Shown here: positions 8,696-18,930 of the stretch, in pieces
Layout: every line of letters starts with the position of its first letter
Position numbering within the stretch: position 1 is the first letter of the stretch
The notes under the pieces: model-generated
Told to the model about the DNA's origin: nothing
What the model saw: the letters and a program-made list of their open reading frames with translations, nothing else
Database searches by the model: none
From: Ferruginibacter sp.
GTDB lineage: Bacteria > Bacteroidota > Bacteroidia > Chitinophagales > Chitinophagaceae
Length of the DNA stretch: 64,000 nucleotides
Direction of reading: 5' to 3'
Assembly: GCA_019638575.1 (NCBI GenBank)
Contig: JAHBTN010000014.1
Coordinates: 1 to 64,000 of the forward strand
Position numbers and translations under genes: made by a program

Positions 8696-9801
8696 CCATT
8701 TTTACGGAGATGAGTGTATTGGCTAATGAACACAAAGCCATTAACCTGGGGCAGGGGTTTCCTGATTTTTTGATGGACGACCAACTGGTAGCCTTGGTTA
8801 ACGAAGCTATGCAGCAAGGCCATAACCAATATGTACACATGAACGGCCTAAAGGTTTTACGTGAACGAATAGCCGAAAAAATTTCTACACTCTATACAAA
8901 CAATGTTCGTCCCGATACAGAGATAACCATTACACCCGGCGGTACGTACGCCATATACACAGCGCTTACTGCTATTTTACAACCCGGCGATGAAGTGATA
9001 GTTTTTGAACCGGCATATGATTGTTACATACCTACCATTGAAATGAATGGTGCTATACCAGTACTGGTACCGTTGGTTTATCCCAACTACAGTATTGACT
9101 GGGATTTGGTAAAGCAAAAAATAACCACCCGTACCAAACTAATTATGCTTAACACGCCACACAACCCTACAGGAGCGCTGCTTAGCACTAATGATATTAT
9201 AGCGCTACAAAACATTGTAAAAAATACAGGCATTTTTATTTTATGCGATGAAGTTTATGAGCATTTGATTTTTGATGGAAAAAAACATGAGAGCATGTTG
9301 CGCTACCCCGATTTGTATGAAAGAAGTTTTGTTTGTTTTTCTTTTGGCAAGGTTTATCATTGCACCGGCTGGAAGATGGGTTATTGTGTGGCGCCTACAG
9401 CACTTATGAAAGAGTTTAGAAAAATACACCAGTTTAACTGTTTTAGTTGTAACAGCCCGGTACAATATGCCCTGGCTGAGTATTTAAAACAAAAAGATAA
9501 ATACCTGCAGTTGGGAACTTTTTTACAACAAAAAAGAGATTACCTGTTACAGCTGATGAAACAAACAAAATTTAAGCCATTACCATCGTACGGTAGTTAT
9601 TTTCAATTATACAGTTACAAAAGCATTAGCCATGAAAGCGAAAAAGATTTTGCCGTACGCCTAACAAAAGAATATGGAGTAGCAACCATACCGGCTTCGG
9701 CATTTTATAAAAACGGGCAAGACAATAAGGTTTTACGTTTTTGTTTTGCAAAAAAAGAGAGCACGCTTGAAGAAGCGGTTAACAGGCTGATGAAATTGTA
9801 A
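8653..9801 (+). CDS. PLP-dependent aminotransferase, class I/II (methionine/kynurenine type)
   Basis: About 383 residues. The family N-terminus (SKLPTAGITIFTEMS, then INLGQGFPDF) requires a start upstream of the first ATG, so I chose a TTG at 8653; another TTG at 8617 is possible. Both overlap the previous gene. NTPHNPTGA, CDEVYEHLIFDG and the PLP lysine in FSFGKVYHCTGWKMGY place it with YbdL-like methionine aminotransferases and kynurenine aminotransferases, which move amino groups between methionine or aromatic amino acids and 2-oxoacids. A nine-A run at 8638-8646 sits in the overlap and should be kept in mind when judging the reading frames. Confidence 0.9.
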   Translation: MQPAITSKLPTAGITIFTEMSVLANEHKAINLGQGFPDFLMDDQLVALVNEAMQQGHNQYVHMNGLKVLRERIAEKISTLYTNNVRPDTEITITPGGTYAIYTALTAILQPGDEVIVFEPAYDCYIPTIEMNGAIPVLVPLVYPNYSIDWDLVKQKITTRTKLIMLNTPHNPTGALLSTNDIIALQNIVKNTGIFILCDEVYEHLIFDGKKHESMLRYPDLYERSFVCFSFGKVYHCTGWKMGYCVAPTALMKEFRKIHQFNCFSCNSPVQYALAEYLKQKDKYLQLGTFLQQKRDYLLQLMKQTKFKPLPSYGSYFQLYSYKSISHESEKDFAVRLTKEYGVATIPASAFYKNGQDNKVLRFCFAKKESTLEEAVNRLMKL

Positions 9802-9844
9802 TGGATGTTTCAATTACTTGTTACCGATACAATTCCTGTTTAAG

Positions 9845-10294
9845 TTATACACCAAATTGTGTAAAGTGATGATCGAGGTGTTTGTACATACTTTTACCCC
9901 ACTGCTCGCTGGTATATGTGCCAAACATGGGGTGCGGAAATTTACCCACATTAGCAGGCCCTCCATTGTAAAATTGGTTTATCAATTCTGTTAGCTCCAG
10001 TTTTTCTTTTTCAAAATCCCTATCATCTTTTATCAAAAAATTGGGTGCAGTTGGCAGGTTTCTTTTCCAGGGCTTGTCGTTGTACAACATTTTTTTAAAA
10101 GCCCAACCTATAAGCCTGCCCATGAAAATACGGGGTAACTTTTTATCGCTTAACGGAACTGTAAATGCTTCTTTGCAATGTGCCAGCATCTGGCTTACCG
10201 TCATTTTACCCCATTGGCGTTGCGATTGCGGAGTAAGCTTGCTGATACGGTTAATAATTTCTGTGTGTGTTTCTTTATCAAAAAGATTTTTCAT
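9845..10294 (-). CDS. DUF1569 family protein
   Basis: 149 residues, cytosolic. The features MTVSQMLAHCKEAF, WKRNLPTAP, FHPMF-like GKFPHPMFGTYTSEQWG and YKHLDHHFTQFG match the DUF1569 family, which has a DinB-like four-helix fold with histidines that may bind a metal (MLAHC, KHLDHH). The biochemical role is not established. It is a single gene convergent with the aminotransferase and has a 115-base gap from the SNF2 helicase. Confidence 0.85.
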   Translation of the reverse strand: MKNLFDKETHTEIINRISKLTPQSQRQWGKMTVSQMLAHCKEAFTVPLSDKKLPRIFMGRLIGWAFKKMLYNDKPWKRNLPTAPNFLIKDDRDFEKEKLELTELINQFYNGGPANVGKFPHPMFGTYTSEQWGKSMYKHLDHHFTQFGV

Positions 10295-10409
10295 TAAGCA
10301 ACTGTTTTATCAAAGATAAAGCAGGATGTTATGATTTGAATTGAAATTTTAATTAAGCACAAAACTTATTTTCAAAGAATTTTTAATGTAGTTCTGTTGC
10401 AAAAAAAAC

Positions 10410-13400
10410 TTAACTGAACAGGTACTCAACATCAGATTTTGTAAGCGCTTTTACAAATCCGGCATCATCGGCTATGAGGTCGCTGGCTAATTGCTTTTTC
10501 TTTTCCTGTAATTGTAAGATTTTGTCTTCAATAGTATCCACACAAATCATGCGGTAAGCAAAAATATTTTTCGTTTGCCCAATACGGTGTGTACGGTCAA
10601 TGGCTTGTTGCTCTACGGCGGGGTTCCACCAGGGATCAACAATATACACATAATCGGCAGCTGTAAGGTTTAAACCTACGCCACCGGCCTTAAGCGAAAT
10701 AAGAAATACCCTGCACTCATCATTGTTCTGAAAATTCTGTATTGCTTTTTCCCTGTCGGTGGCCGATGTGCTGCCATCGAAATATTCAAAAGGTATATTG
10801 TCTTTAATCAATTTTTTCTTTATCAAAGCAAGCATGCCTAAAAATTGCGAAAATATCAAAGCCTTGTGGTTACCTATGTTTTCTTCAATTTCACGGGCCA
10901 GTTCATCAAGCTTGATGGAATGGTTGGGATATTTTTCTTCTTCGTTAAGTATGGCCGGGCTGTCACATATCTGCCGTAGTTTCATCAGCCCCTGCAAAAT
11001 AGTTAATTGCGATTTTGCAATTCCCTGCTGATCGATGGTACCCAAAATTTTCTCCCTGTAACTGTTGCGGTAGGCTTCGTACAGTTTACGTTGTTCATCT
11101 TCCATTTCGCAAAACAAGATGGTTTCTGTTTTTTCTGGAAGGTCTTTGGCAACTTGTTCTTTGGTACGCCGTAAAATGAACGGGTATAAAAGTTTTCGTA
11201 AATGCTCTTTTTGTTCCTGCTCGCCAAATTTATCAATTGGTGTTGCAAATTCGTTTCTGAAAAATTCAACATTGCCCAATAAGCCGGGGTTTAAAAAATT
11301 CATTTGGGCAAAAATGTCAAAAGTGTTGTTTTGTAAAGGCGTTCCGCTCATACAAAGCCTGTTTTTTGCATTTAATAAAGATGCTGCCTTTGCAACTTTT
11401 GATGCAGGGTTTTTTATGGCCTGGCTTTCGTCGAGTATCACATAATCAAAATTAAGTTTCAGCAGCAATTGTATATCGCTGCGCAAAGTACCATACGTGG
11501 TAATGATGATATTGTGTTTCTTCAGTTCATCTACATCCCTTGTGCGTATGCCGCCGTGGTGTATATACCAGTTTAAGGTTGGGGAAAATTTTTCCACTTC
11601 GTTTTTCCAGTTATATATTAATGTAGTGGGGCAAACAACTATAGATATTAAACTGCCGTTAATTTCTTTATAATGATGCAGCATGCTTAATGCCTGTATG
11701 GTTTTACCCAAACCCATATCATCGGCCAGGATACCGCCCCAGCCTACATCATTTAAATAATTTAACCATTGAAAACCTGCTGTTTGATACGGGCGCAAAA
11801 TAGTTTGTAAATGTTCAGGAGCGGCTGTTTGCGGTATATTTTTAAACTCTTTAAGGCGTTCATATTTTTCATCTAATTCAAAACTCAACTCGTTTGCAAC
11901 CCTGTTTTCATATAACTCATCAATAACACTCATGTGATATTTGGACAAGCGAAGCTGGTTAGCCTTTCCATCGCCTACTTTAAAAAGCAACGAATACCGT
12001 TTCAGCCATTCATCGGGCAATATACCAAGTGTACCATCGCCTAACTGAACAAAAGATTGCTTGTTAAGCAATGCCGATTTTATTTCATCAATACCCACCC
12101 GTTGTTTGCCAAATTCAATTTCTACTTTGGCATCAAACCAATCAAGCCCGCTGCTTACATGTATATGTGTGTTGGGCCTGGCTGTGTTAAACCTAAAATT
12201 GCGTAAAGCTTCAAAACCAAATACCGGTACTTTCATTTCGTTCATGGCATCCATAAATAAAAAGAACCAGTTGTTTCGTAATACATCGGCGCCTTTTAAC
12301 ACAAGTGTGTTTTTGTTATCGCCCGGGCGCACAAATAATGAATGTAGGTTTTCTAATTTTTTAAGAAAAGTTTCTTCAGCTTCTAGGTTACGTTCAATAA
12401 TCAATATCTTATCACCATCGGGGATAATGATGTTTTCTTTATCTGTAGGCCTGGTTTCAAAACCTTTATAAGTATAAATTGGCTGAAACAACAAATAGTC
12501 GCCTTTTTCCTGCAATTGTAATTTAATTTCCGGATCGCCGCTTTTAATTTCCTTTACCAGGCTTTTGTCAAACTCAACATGGTAATCTTTGGTTAAAGGC
12601 ATTATAACGGTCTTCATTTTATCGGCCCAATTTTCTTTATTGAGCGTTATATCTCCTTCTTTTAAAAATTTTTCTGCCTGCAAAATATCTTCTGCTTGTT
12701 GCCACAGGTACAAAACATCATCATATAAATAAAGCAGGCTACTGCTACATTCATTGTTGGCAAAAGAAGCAGTGCTGTTAGTTAATTTTACTGCACAGTT
12801 AATTTTAAACTGATTGCCGTTTGCCTGTACTTTAAAAACAGGGGCAATAAAGTAGCTGCTAACTTCTGCTTCTACAAGATTGTTAGTAGTAAATTGTTTT
12901 CCTTTTGGCAGGTAAAAAATAAAATTATTGTCAGCCTGTTCTTCAAAAATTTTTTTAAGTTTTGGCTGAAGGAATTCACCAATCAGCGCTTTTGTGTCTT
13001 CGGGTAAATCATCACCATCCACATGAATGATGTTATCCCAAATACCACTAAAGGGAGAGTTGCGATTGAGGTATTTATTTATTTCGCTGCTTTGTAATTT
13101 ACGTACCTGTTGCAACAGTTGTTTATCATCTTCACTAAAAGGTTCTGTATTTACAAATTTTGCCAGGTCAAGTTTTTCTACTTTACCAATAAATTTCTGT
13201 TGCTCTTCATCAGTTTCTCCCTGCACGGTATCTACTATAAAATAAGGATAAGAAGATGCATTGAAATTAAAAACAAGTCCTAATTTTTTTGCAGGTTGCT
13301 CAGCCAAAACAATTTCTTCAGTTGGTACATTGGGTACTATAAAAACTTCTGTAGGCTTGGCGGATGTAACATTTGCTGTTACTCTTTTTATTGAAGTATC

Positions 13401-14168
13401 CAGTAATTTTAAATATGGTTTTCCGTCTTTATAAGTAAATTCAAATTTGCCTTCCAGGTCATCTTGCAGGCTGTAACCATACATTTGTAACAGCTTATTT
13501 TTTTCTTTATCCCAGTTACGGATGGTATCAAAATAATTGGCGCCATAAGCATCCAGCAATTGTAGAAACAGTAAGGTTTTGTGTTCGCAAAGCGGATGTT
13601 CGGTTTCGCTGCATTTACAGGAAGTATCATAATTCCTTTCATCGTTTTTTTGAATCACCAGCGGAAAAATTTCTCCATTAATCTGCAACTCAGCTTCCAC
13701 ACGTTCATCGGCTGCTTTTAAAATATTGGCTTTGGTACTGCGTAAAATATTTTCTGCTTCGGCATAAATACCCGGCGATGATAGCAGTTTGATCATCTTT
13801 AAATCAATATGTTTCATTTTGGCAACTGTATGCCGTTGGTTGTACTGAATATTGGTATTACCCAGCATATTTTTATCAACCATATCCTGTAAACGCAGTA
13901 ATGCAGCAGCCTCATGACGGCAAATGTCGCCCAGGTTGTAAGGGCAGGAGCAACGTACCGTCATTGATTTTGCATCGGTATATTTTTGAATATACACTTT
14001 GTAAAATGTGGCATAGCTGTCGTCTTTAACCCTGAATACGATGCCGCTCATGAGCTGATCGTGTTCTACCAGTTCAACAAAACCCTGGGCATGAATTTTT
14101 TTACCACGACGTATCACTTCATCGTTGCCGTTATTATAAACATATTTTATAAGGTGCGGTAAAGCCAT
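10410..14168 (-). CDS. SWIM zinc finger / SNF2-family DEAD-box helicase
   Basis: 1252 residues. A SWIM zinc finger lies near residues 70-90 (RCSCPYNLGDICRHEAA: CxC...CxH). A second CxC...H-type cluster follows near 185-195 (CKCSETEHPLCEHK). A long middle region belongs to the bacterial SNF2-associated type. The C-terminal Snf2/Rad54 motor has ADDMGLGKTIQA (Walker A), DESQAIKN (Walker B/motif II), MSGTPLQN (motif III), GGVGLNLTAADYVYIVDPWW (motif V) and DRTHRIGQ (motif VI). Such proteins are ATP-driven DNA or chromatin-like remodellers; the bacterial role is mostly undefined. It is monocistronic. Confidence 0.94.
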   Translation of the reverse strand: MALPHLIKYVYNNGNDEVIRRGKKIHAQGFVELVEHDQLMSGIVFRVKDDSYATFYKVYIQKYTDAKSMTVRCSCPYNLGDICRHEAAALLRLQDMVDKNMLGNTNIQYNQRHTVAKMKHIDLKMIKLLSSPGIYAEAENILRSTKANILKAADERVEAELQINGEIFPLVIQKNDERNYDTSCKCSETEHPLCEHKTLLFLQLLDAYGANYFDTIRNWDKEKNKLLQMYGYSLQDDLEGKFEFTYKDGKPYLKLLDTSIKRVTANVTSAKPTEVFIVPNVPTEEIVLAEQPAKKLGLVFNFNASSYPYFIVDTVQGETDEEQQKFIGKVEKLDLAKFVNTEPFSEDDKQLLQQVRKLQSSEINKYLNRNSPFSGIWDNIIHVDGDDLPEDTKALIGEFLQPKLKKIFEEQADNNFIFYLPKGKQFTTNNLVEAEVSSYFIAPVFKVQANGNQFKINCAVKLTNSTASFANNECSSSLLYLYDDVLYLWQQAEDILQAEKFLKEGDITLNKENWADKMKTVIMPLTKDYHVEFDKSLVKEIKSGDPEIKLQLQEKGDYLLFQPIYTYKGFETRPTDKENIIIPDGDKILIIERNLEAEETFLKKLENLHSLFVRPGDNKNTLVLKGADVLRNNWFFLFMDAMNEMKVPVFGFEALRNFRFNTARPNTHIHVSSGLDWFDAKVEIEFGKQRVGIDEIKSALLNKQSFVQLGDGTLGILPDEWLKRYSLLFKVGDGKANQLRLSKYHMSVIDELYENRVANELSFELDEKYERLKEFKNIPQTAAPEHLQTILRPYQTAGFQWLNYLNDVGWGGILADDMGLGKTIQALSMLHHYKEINGSLISIVVCPTTLIYNWKNEVEKFSPTLNWYIHHGGIRTRDVDELKKHNIIITTYGTLRSDIQLLLKLNFDYVILDESQAIKNPASKVAKAASLLNAKNRLCMSGTPLQNNTFDIFAQMNFLNPGLLGNVEFFRNEFATPIDKFGEQEQKEHLRKLLYPFILRRTKEQVAKDLPEKTETILFCEMEDEQRKLYEAYRNSYREKILGTIDQQGIAKSQLTILQGLMKLRQICDSPAILNEEEKYPNHSIKLDELAREIEENIGNHKALIFSQFLGMLALIKKKLIKDNIPFEYFDGSTSATDREKAIQNFQNNDECRVFLISLKAGGVGLNLTAADYVYIVDPWWNPAVEQQAIDRTHRIGQTKNIFAYRMICVDTIEDKILQLQEKKKQLASDLIADDAGFVKALTKSDVEYLFS

Positions 14169-14355
14169 TATTTATAATTGCCGATTTAGGATTTCAGATT
14201 TTAATGTTTTATAACAATTTTTTTCAAGTGTTTTTTCTGAAAAAGGCAATTTGCAAAAATAACAAAAATCAGGCAGGCTTTAAAATCTTTCAACAAGTTT
14301 TATAGGTGGCATCACCGGTATTTTGTTTAAAACTTGTATTAATTTTTAATGAATA

Positions 14356-15087
14356 TTATTTTGCCAGCAGTTTCCCGTCTTCATATACTATCAATGTATT
14401 GGCAATATCTTCGGTAAGGCAATATTGTATATCTTTTTGTAAACCAAATCCCGAAAGGCGCTGGTAATGCGATGCATTTTTTGATTTCATAAAATCAAAG
14501 AGATTTGGTTTTGCAGAATTATACATGGTTAAAGCAATTTGCGATGAATCGCAATTGATTAAAAAATGTTTATTAATACGGTCAATTACAGCGCCTGCAA
14601 ATAGCATATCTTCAATATTCACCCTGTTTTTCCAGGCAGCACAGCCAAGTATTATATTTTGATTTTGTTTTACCAGGTAATTGCAAACTGCCGACAGGTT
14701 TGGAAACGAACCGGTAACAATTCCTTTTGCATTTTTATCTAATGCAAGTTGTAAAAGCCTGGTGCCATTGGTAGTGGTAAGTACAAGTGTTTTACCTTCA
14801 ATAAACTCACGGGGATACTCAAATGGAGAATTGCCATAATCAAGGCCTTCGGCAATTTTGCCATCCCTTTCACCGGCCGTTATGCTGTCAATTTGTTTAC
14901 CAATACGAATGCATTCGGCAACACTGTCAACCGGGATGATAGCTTTGGCCCCATTGTGTAATGCAGTGGCAATGGTTGATGTAGCCCTAAGCACATCTAT
15001 AATTACAACAATACTTTTATCAACTTCGTATAAATTTAACAGCGATGGAGATAAACAGGTAAATAATTGAGGTTGGGATGGTTCCAT
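14356..15087 (-). CDS. comB: 2-phosphosulfolactate phosphatase (ComB family)
   Basis: About 243 residues from the ATG at 15087; an in-frame ATG at 15117 would overlap the upstream gene. ComB hydrolyses 2-phosphosulfolactate to sulfolactate, known from coenzyme M synthesis. Family motifs are VVIIDVLRATSTI, AGERDGKIAEGLDYGNSP, VLTTTNGTR and CAAWKNR. No ComA, ComC or other sulfolactate gene is in the window and Bacteroidetes do not make coenzyme M, so the physiological role here is open. It starts 9 bases after the SRPBCC gene ends, so the pair is probably co-transcribed. Confidence 0.88.
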   Translation of the reverse strand: MEPSQPQLFTCLSPSLLNLYEVDKSIVVIIDVLRATSTIATALHNGAKAIIPVDSVAECIRIGKQIDSITAGERDGKIAEGLDYGNSPFEYPREFIEGKTLVLTTTNGTRLLQLALDKNAKGIVTGSFPNLSAVCNYLVKQNQNIILGCAAWKNRVNIEDMLFAGAVIDRINKHFLINCDSSQIALTMYNSAKPNLFDFMKSKNASHYQRLSGFGLQKDIQYCLTEDIANTLIVYEDGKLLAK

Positions 15088-15095
15088 ATTTAAAA

Positions 15096-15569
15096 TTAAC
15101 TTAAAACGGCTTTCCATTTTTGGGTTTCGGCATATTCTTTAATTACCTTGTTTCTCTTTATCAAAAATTTTTGCAGGTAATTTTTTAAGAAAATATTGTT
15201 GAACAGTTTGCCGATGATGCCATAGGGGCTTTCAAAATTTAGCAGGTCAATCATGATGGTACCATTTTCGGCTTGCTTAAAATGATGTTCGTGATGAAAA
15301 TTTTTAAAATCACCCTTTATCATCTCATCAATAAAAAAAACAGGCGCTTGCATGGCCGTAATTTTAGAAGTGAACCTTCTTGTTTTAAAAAGATGCCTGG
15401 CTTGCCAGGTTACCGTTTCGTTTATATTGATGAGGCCGTACATTACACCATCAATTGCTTTTTCATTAGTATCGGCAGTAGATATCTGGTGCAGGTTAAT
15501 ACTCCGGCTTAAATCGAATACCCTGTTTACAGGTGCGTTTATAAAAGATGTTAAATGAATTTTAGGCAT
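15096..15569 (-). CDS. SRPBCC (START/Bet v1-like) family protein
   Basis: 157 residues. The N-terminal IHLTSFINAPVNRVFDLSRS is the usual first strand and helix of SRPBCC proteins, followed by ITAMQAPVFFIDEMIKGDF, FHHEHHFKQAENGTIMIDLL and a long C-terminal helix (IFLKNYLQKFLIKRNKVIKE). This helix-grip fold binds hydrophobic ligands; the ligand is not indicated by sequence. It lies 30 bases downstream of gcvT and 9 bases upstream of comB on the same strand, so all three could form one transcript. Confidence 0.8.
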   Translation of the reverse strand: MPKIHLTSFINAPVNRVFDLSRSINLHQISTADTNEKAIDGVMYGLININETVTWQARHLFKTRRFTSKITAMQAPVFFIDEMIKGDFKNFHHEHHFKQAENGTIMIDLLNFESPYGIIGKLFNNIFLKNYLQKFLIKRNKVIKEYAETQKWKAVLS

Positions 15570-15599
15570 ATTACAACTTATTTATTGCCTGCGGCGATA

Positions 15600-16685
15600 C
15601 TAAACAAAAGGCATCTTTACCACTTTTGCCTTTGTTAATGTGTTGCGGATGCTTACATATATAATAGTATCGGGAGCGGCAAAATCACTATCAACATATC
15701 CCATGCCAATTGCCTTACCAAGTGAAGGCGATTGTGTGCCCGATGTAACCCTGCCAATGATTGCACCTTCAAAAGTTTTAATATCATAGCCATGCCGTGC
15801 AATGCCTTTTTCAAGCAGTTCAAAACCCACTAACTTTTTTTTAAGGCCTTCGACTTTTTGGTTTTCAAAATAAGAGCGGTTGGTAAAGTCTTTACTGAAT
15901 TTGGTTATCCAGCCAAGGCCTGCTTCAAGCGGCGATGTGGTATCATCTATATCATTACCATATAAGCAATATCCCATTTCTAAACGCAGTGTATCTCTTG
16001 CCCCCAGGCCTATAGGTTTAATATCTGCCTTTTTGCCCGCTTCAAAAATAGCATTCCAAATTTTATCAGCATCATTGTCTTTATTTTCAAAATAAATCTC
16101 TACTCCGCCAGCCCCGGTATAACCGGTAGCGCTTATCAATACATTTTCTACACCGGCAAAAGTGCCTTTGGTAAAAGTGTAATATTTAAGGTTCATCACA
16201 TCTTCATCGGTAAGTGTTTGCATAATCTTTGTTGCATTGGGCCCCTGTATGGCCAGTAATGCTGTTTTATCAGATATATTATGCATCTCTACTTCTTTAT
16301 CATTATGTTGCTGCAGCCAGTTCCAGTCTTTTTCAATATTACTTGCATTTACTACCAGCATATATGCTTTGTTTTCTTCCAGGCAATACACAATCAGGTC
16401 ATCTACTATACCGCCATCGTTGTTTGGAAAGCAACTGTACTGTGCTTTTCCGGCGGTTAATTTAGCGGCATCGTTGCTGGTAACCCTTTGTATCAGGTCA
16501 AGCGCATTTTCTCCTTTTAAAATAAATTCACCCATATGGCTTACATCAAATACACCTACCGAGTTGCGTACGGCTGCATGTTCATCATTTATGCCCGAGT
16601 AACTGATGGGCATATTATAGCCTGCAAACTCAGCCATCTTAGCACCTAAGGAAATATGTTTTTGGGAAAAAGGAGTCTCTTTCAT
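15600..16685 (-). CDS. gcvT: Glycine cleavage system aminomethyltransferase (T-protein)
   Basis: 361 residues, normal length. It transfers the methylene group from aminomethyl-lipoyl GcvH to tetrahydrofolate and releases ammonia. N-terminal [20 protein letters not shown] and [12 protein letters not shown], then [50 protein letters not shown] and [20 protein letters not shown] are all diagnostic. The H and P protein genes are not adjacent, which is common in Bacteroidetes. Confidence 0.97.
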   Translation of the reverse strand: MKETPFSQKHISLGAKMAEFAGYNMPISYSGINDEHAAVRNSVGVFDVSHMGEFILKGENALDLIQRVTSNDAAKLTAGKAQYSCFPNNDGGIVDDLIVYCLEENKAYMLVVNASNIEKDWNWLQQHNDKEVEMHNISDKTALLAIQGPNATKIMQTLTDEDVMNLKYYTFTKGTFAGVENVLISATGYTGAGGVEIYFENKDNDADKIWNAIFEAGKKADIKPIGLGARDTLRLEMGYCLYGNDIDDTTSPLEAGLGWITKFSKDFTNRSYFENQKVEGLKKKLVGFELLEKGIARHGYDIKTFEGAIIGRVTSGTQSPSLGKAIGMGYVDSDFAAPDTIIYVSIRNTLTKAKVVKMPFV

Positions 16686-16882
16686 CTGGTTGTTTTTAAA
16701 CTGCTAAGTTAAGCAGCATTGGGTTATTTTAATATTCATGTAAAAAACAAATCTTGTTTACCTTTTAGTAATAATAAAATTTTAATCCTTTGTCATTATT
16801 CAATAATTGCCATTTGCCAATAAAACTTTATCAAAACCTTTTATCAATAAACCATCATTATAAAACTAAAATACAGGTAATT

Positions 16883-16890
16883 TACCTTTA
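16883..16890 (+). promoter_or_regulatory. -7 promoter box (TACCTTTA) of the M1 peptidase gene
   Basis: TACCTTTA matches the Bacteroidetes -7 form TAnnTTTG except the last base, 14 bases before the ATG at 16905. No convincing -33 TTG was seen. Confidence 0.45.
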
Positions 16891-16904
16891 ATAAACAATC
16901 AGCC

Positions 16905-18782
16905 ATGAAAAAAAGTATTTTATTATCATTAACCACTTTGTGTTTTTTTTATGCAGGCGCCCAGTCATTATTTGTATCGAGAGATATTGCAACAGCCTAC
17001 AAAAACGGAACCCGTTCACTTGATGGCAGGCCCGGCAAAAACTACTGGCAAAACAGGGGCATTTATAAAATAGATATTACAGCCACACCTCCCGGCAGAA
17101 CAATTACAGGAAAAGAAACAATTACCTATTTTAACAATAGCCCCGATACTTTACGAAATCTTGTTATTAAGCTGTTTTTAAATATTCATAAACCCGGCGC
17201 CCCACGTAATGGCGGCGCTGCTGCCGATTACCTTACATCGGGCGTGCATATTGATAAATTTGAAGTGGATGGGCAAACAAGACCTTTTAGAAATGGCGAT
17301 TTTGTATTTACAAATGTTGCCACACGTTTACCCAAGCCATTGCACCCAAAAGAATCGGTTCAGCTTGCCTTTGAGTGGCATTATGATGTATCGTTGCAAA
17401 GCGGCCGTGAAGGTATGATAGATTCCACCACTTATTTTCTTGCCTATTTTTATCCAAGGGTTGCGGTATATGATGATTATAATGGCTGGGATAATATGAA
17501 CTTTATGGATTCGCACGAATTTTACAGCGACTTTAATGATTATGATGTTACCGTTCATGTACCAAAAAACTATATTGTTTGGGGTACAGGCACTTTACAG
17601 CAACCCGAAAAACTTTTACAGCCTGCCATCCTGCAACGTTATAATCAGTCAATGAATTCAGACGCTACAGTACACATTGCAACAAAGGAAGACCTGTTGA
17701 ACAAAAGAGTTACCACGCAAAATGAAATGAACAGCTGGCAGTTTAAAGCAACCAATATACCCGATATGGCTTTTGGTATTAGCGATCATTTTGTTTGGGA
17801 TGGATGTAGCGCCGTAGTGGATGATGCAACCGGCCGCAGGGCAAGTGCACAGGCAGCATATAATGATACGGCGGCAGATTACCGCCATGTGGCGCAATTT
17901 GCCCGCCATTCGCTGGATTGGTTATCACATAACTGGCCCGGTATTCCTTACCCTTACGAAAAAACAACCGTGTTCCAGGGTTATGCCGGTATGGAGTATC
18001 CCATGATGGCAAATGATGAATCGTATAGCGATACCACTTTCTCAAGGTTTGTTGCCGAGCATGAAATTGCACATACCTACATGCCTTTTTATATGGGCAT
18101 TAACGAAACCCGTTATGGATTTATGGATGAAGGCTGGGCCACAACGTTTGAACTGCTGATTGGTACTGCAGATATGGGAAAACAAAATGCAGAAAATTTT
18201 TATAAACAATTTAGGGTACAGGGTTGGACACAATCAAACGCATCTGAATTACAAATTCCCATTATTACACCCGGCGATGCCCTTACCGGTTTTGGTTTAG
18301 GTACCAATGAATATGGTAAAGCATCATTAGGTTACCTGGCCATGAAAGATTTGCTGGGCGATGCGCTGTTTAAAAAATGCCTGCATGCTTATATGGATCG
18401 CTGGCATGGCAAGCATCCTACACCCTGGGATTTCTTCAATACTTTTAGCAATGTGGCTCAAAAAAACCTCAACTGGTTTTGGAACAATTGGTTCTTTAGC
18501 ACCAATTATACCGATTATGATTTGAAGGCAGTAAAAAAATCAAAACAAGGGTATGATGTTTTAATAAAAAACACAGGTGGCTTTTTTGCCCCGGTGGATA
18601 TAATCGTTAACTATGCCGATGGCAGTACCGAAACTAAACACCTTACACCGGCCGTTTGGGAAAAAGAAGCCAGGCAGGTAACTGTGCCGGTAAAAACAAG
18701 TAAAAAAATAAAATCTGTACAACTGGATGGGGGAATTTTTATGGACGCTGATGAAAGTAATAATATAAAGCTTGTTCAATAA
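16905..18782 (+). CDS. M1-family metallopeptidase (secreted aminopeptidase)
   Basis: 625 residues with a signal peptide ending AGAQ. The zinc site is HEIAH at residues 386-390 with the third ligand Glu409 in MDEGWA, giving HExxH-x18-E. GYAGMEYPMM about 30 residues earlier corresponds to the GAMEN substrate-binding motif of M1 peptidases. An N-terminal beta-domain precedes it and the C-terminal part is a beta-sandwich plus helices. It would remove N-terminal residues from peptides in the periplasm or outside the cell. It stands alone, between gcvT (divergent) and the parA-like gene. Confidence 0.93.
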   Translation: MKKSILLSLTTLCFFYAGAQSLFVSRDIATAYKNGTRSLDGRPGKNYWQNRGIYKIDITATPPGRTITGKETITYFNNSPDTLRNLVIKLFLNIHKPGAPRNGGAAADYLTSGVHIDKFEVDGQTRPFRNGDFVFTNVATRLPKPLHPKESVQLAFEWHYDVSLQSGREGMIDSTTYFLAYFYPRVAVYDDYNGWDNMNFMDSHEFYSDFNDYDVTVHVPKNYIVWGTGTLQQPEKLLQPAILQRYNQSMNSDATVHIATKEDLLNKRVTTQNEMNSWQFKATNIPDMAFGISDHFVWDGCSAVVDDATGRRASAQAAYNDTAADYRHVAQFARHSLDWLSHNWPGIPYPYEKTTVFQGYAGMEYPMMANDESYSDTTFSRFVAEHEIAHTYMPFYMGINETRYGFMDEGWATTFELLIGTADMGKQNAENFYKQFRVQGWTQSNASELQIPIITPGDALTGFGLGTNEYGKASLGYLAMKDLLGDALFKKCLHAYMDRWHGKHPTPWDFFNTFSNVAQKNLNWFWNNWFFSTNYTDYDLKAVKKSKQGYDVLIKNTGGFFAPVDIIVNYADGSTETKHLTPAVWEKEARQVTVPVKTSKKIKSVQLDGGIFMDADESNNIKLVQ

Positions 18783-18930
18783 CACAGCTACAGCCTCAAA
18801 ACATCAGTAGCCATTAAAGCATTTGTAAAATGCAACATCCGGTTTTAGTAACGGGGATTTTATAATTGATACATGTTTCTTTAAAATTATTTGTTATCTT
18901 AACCCTCCGTTTATTTTAAAACCGATTTGT

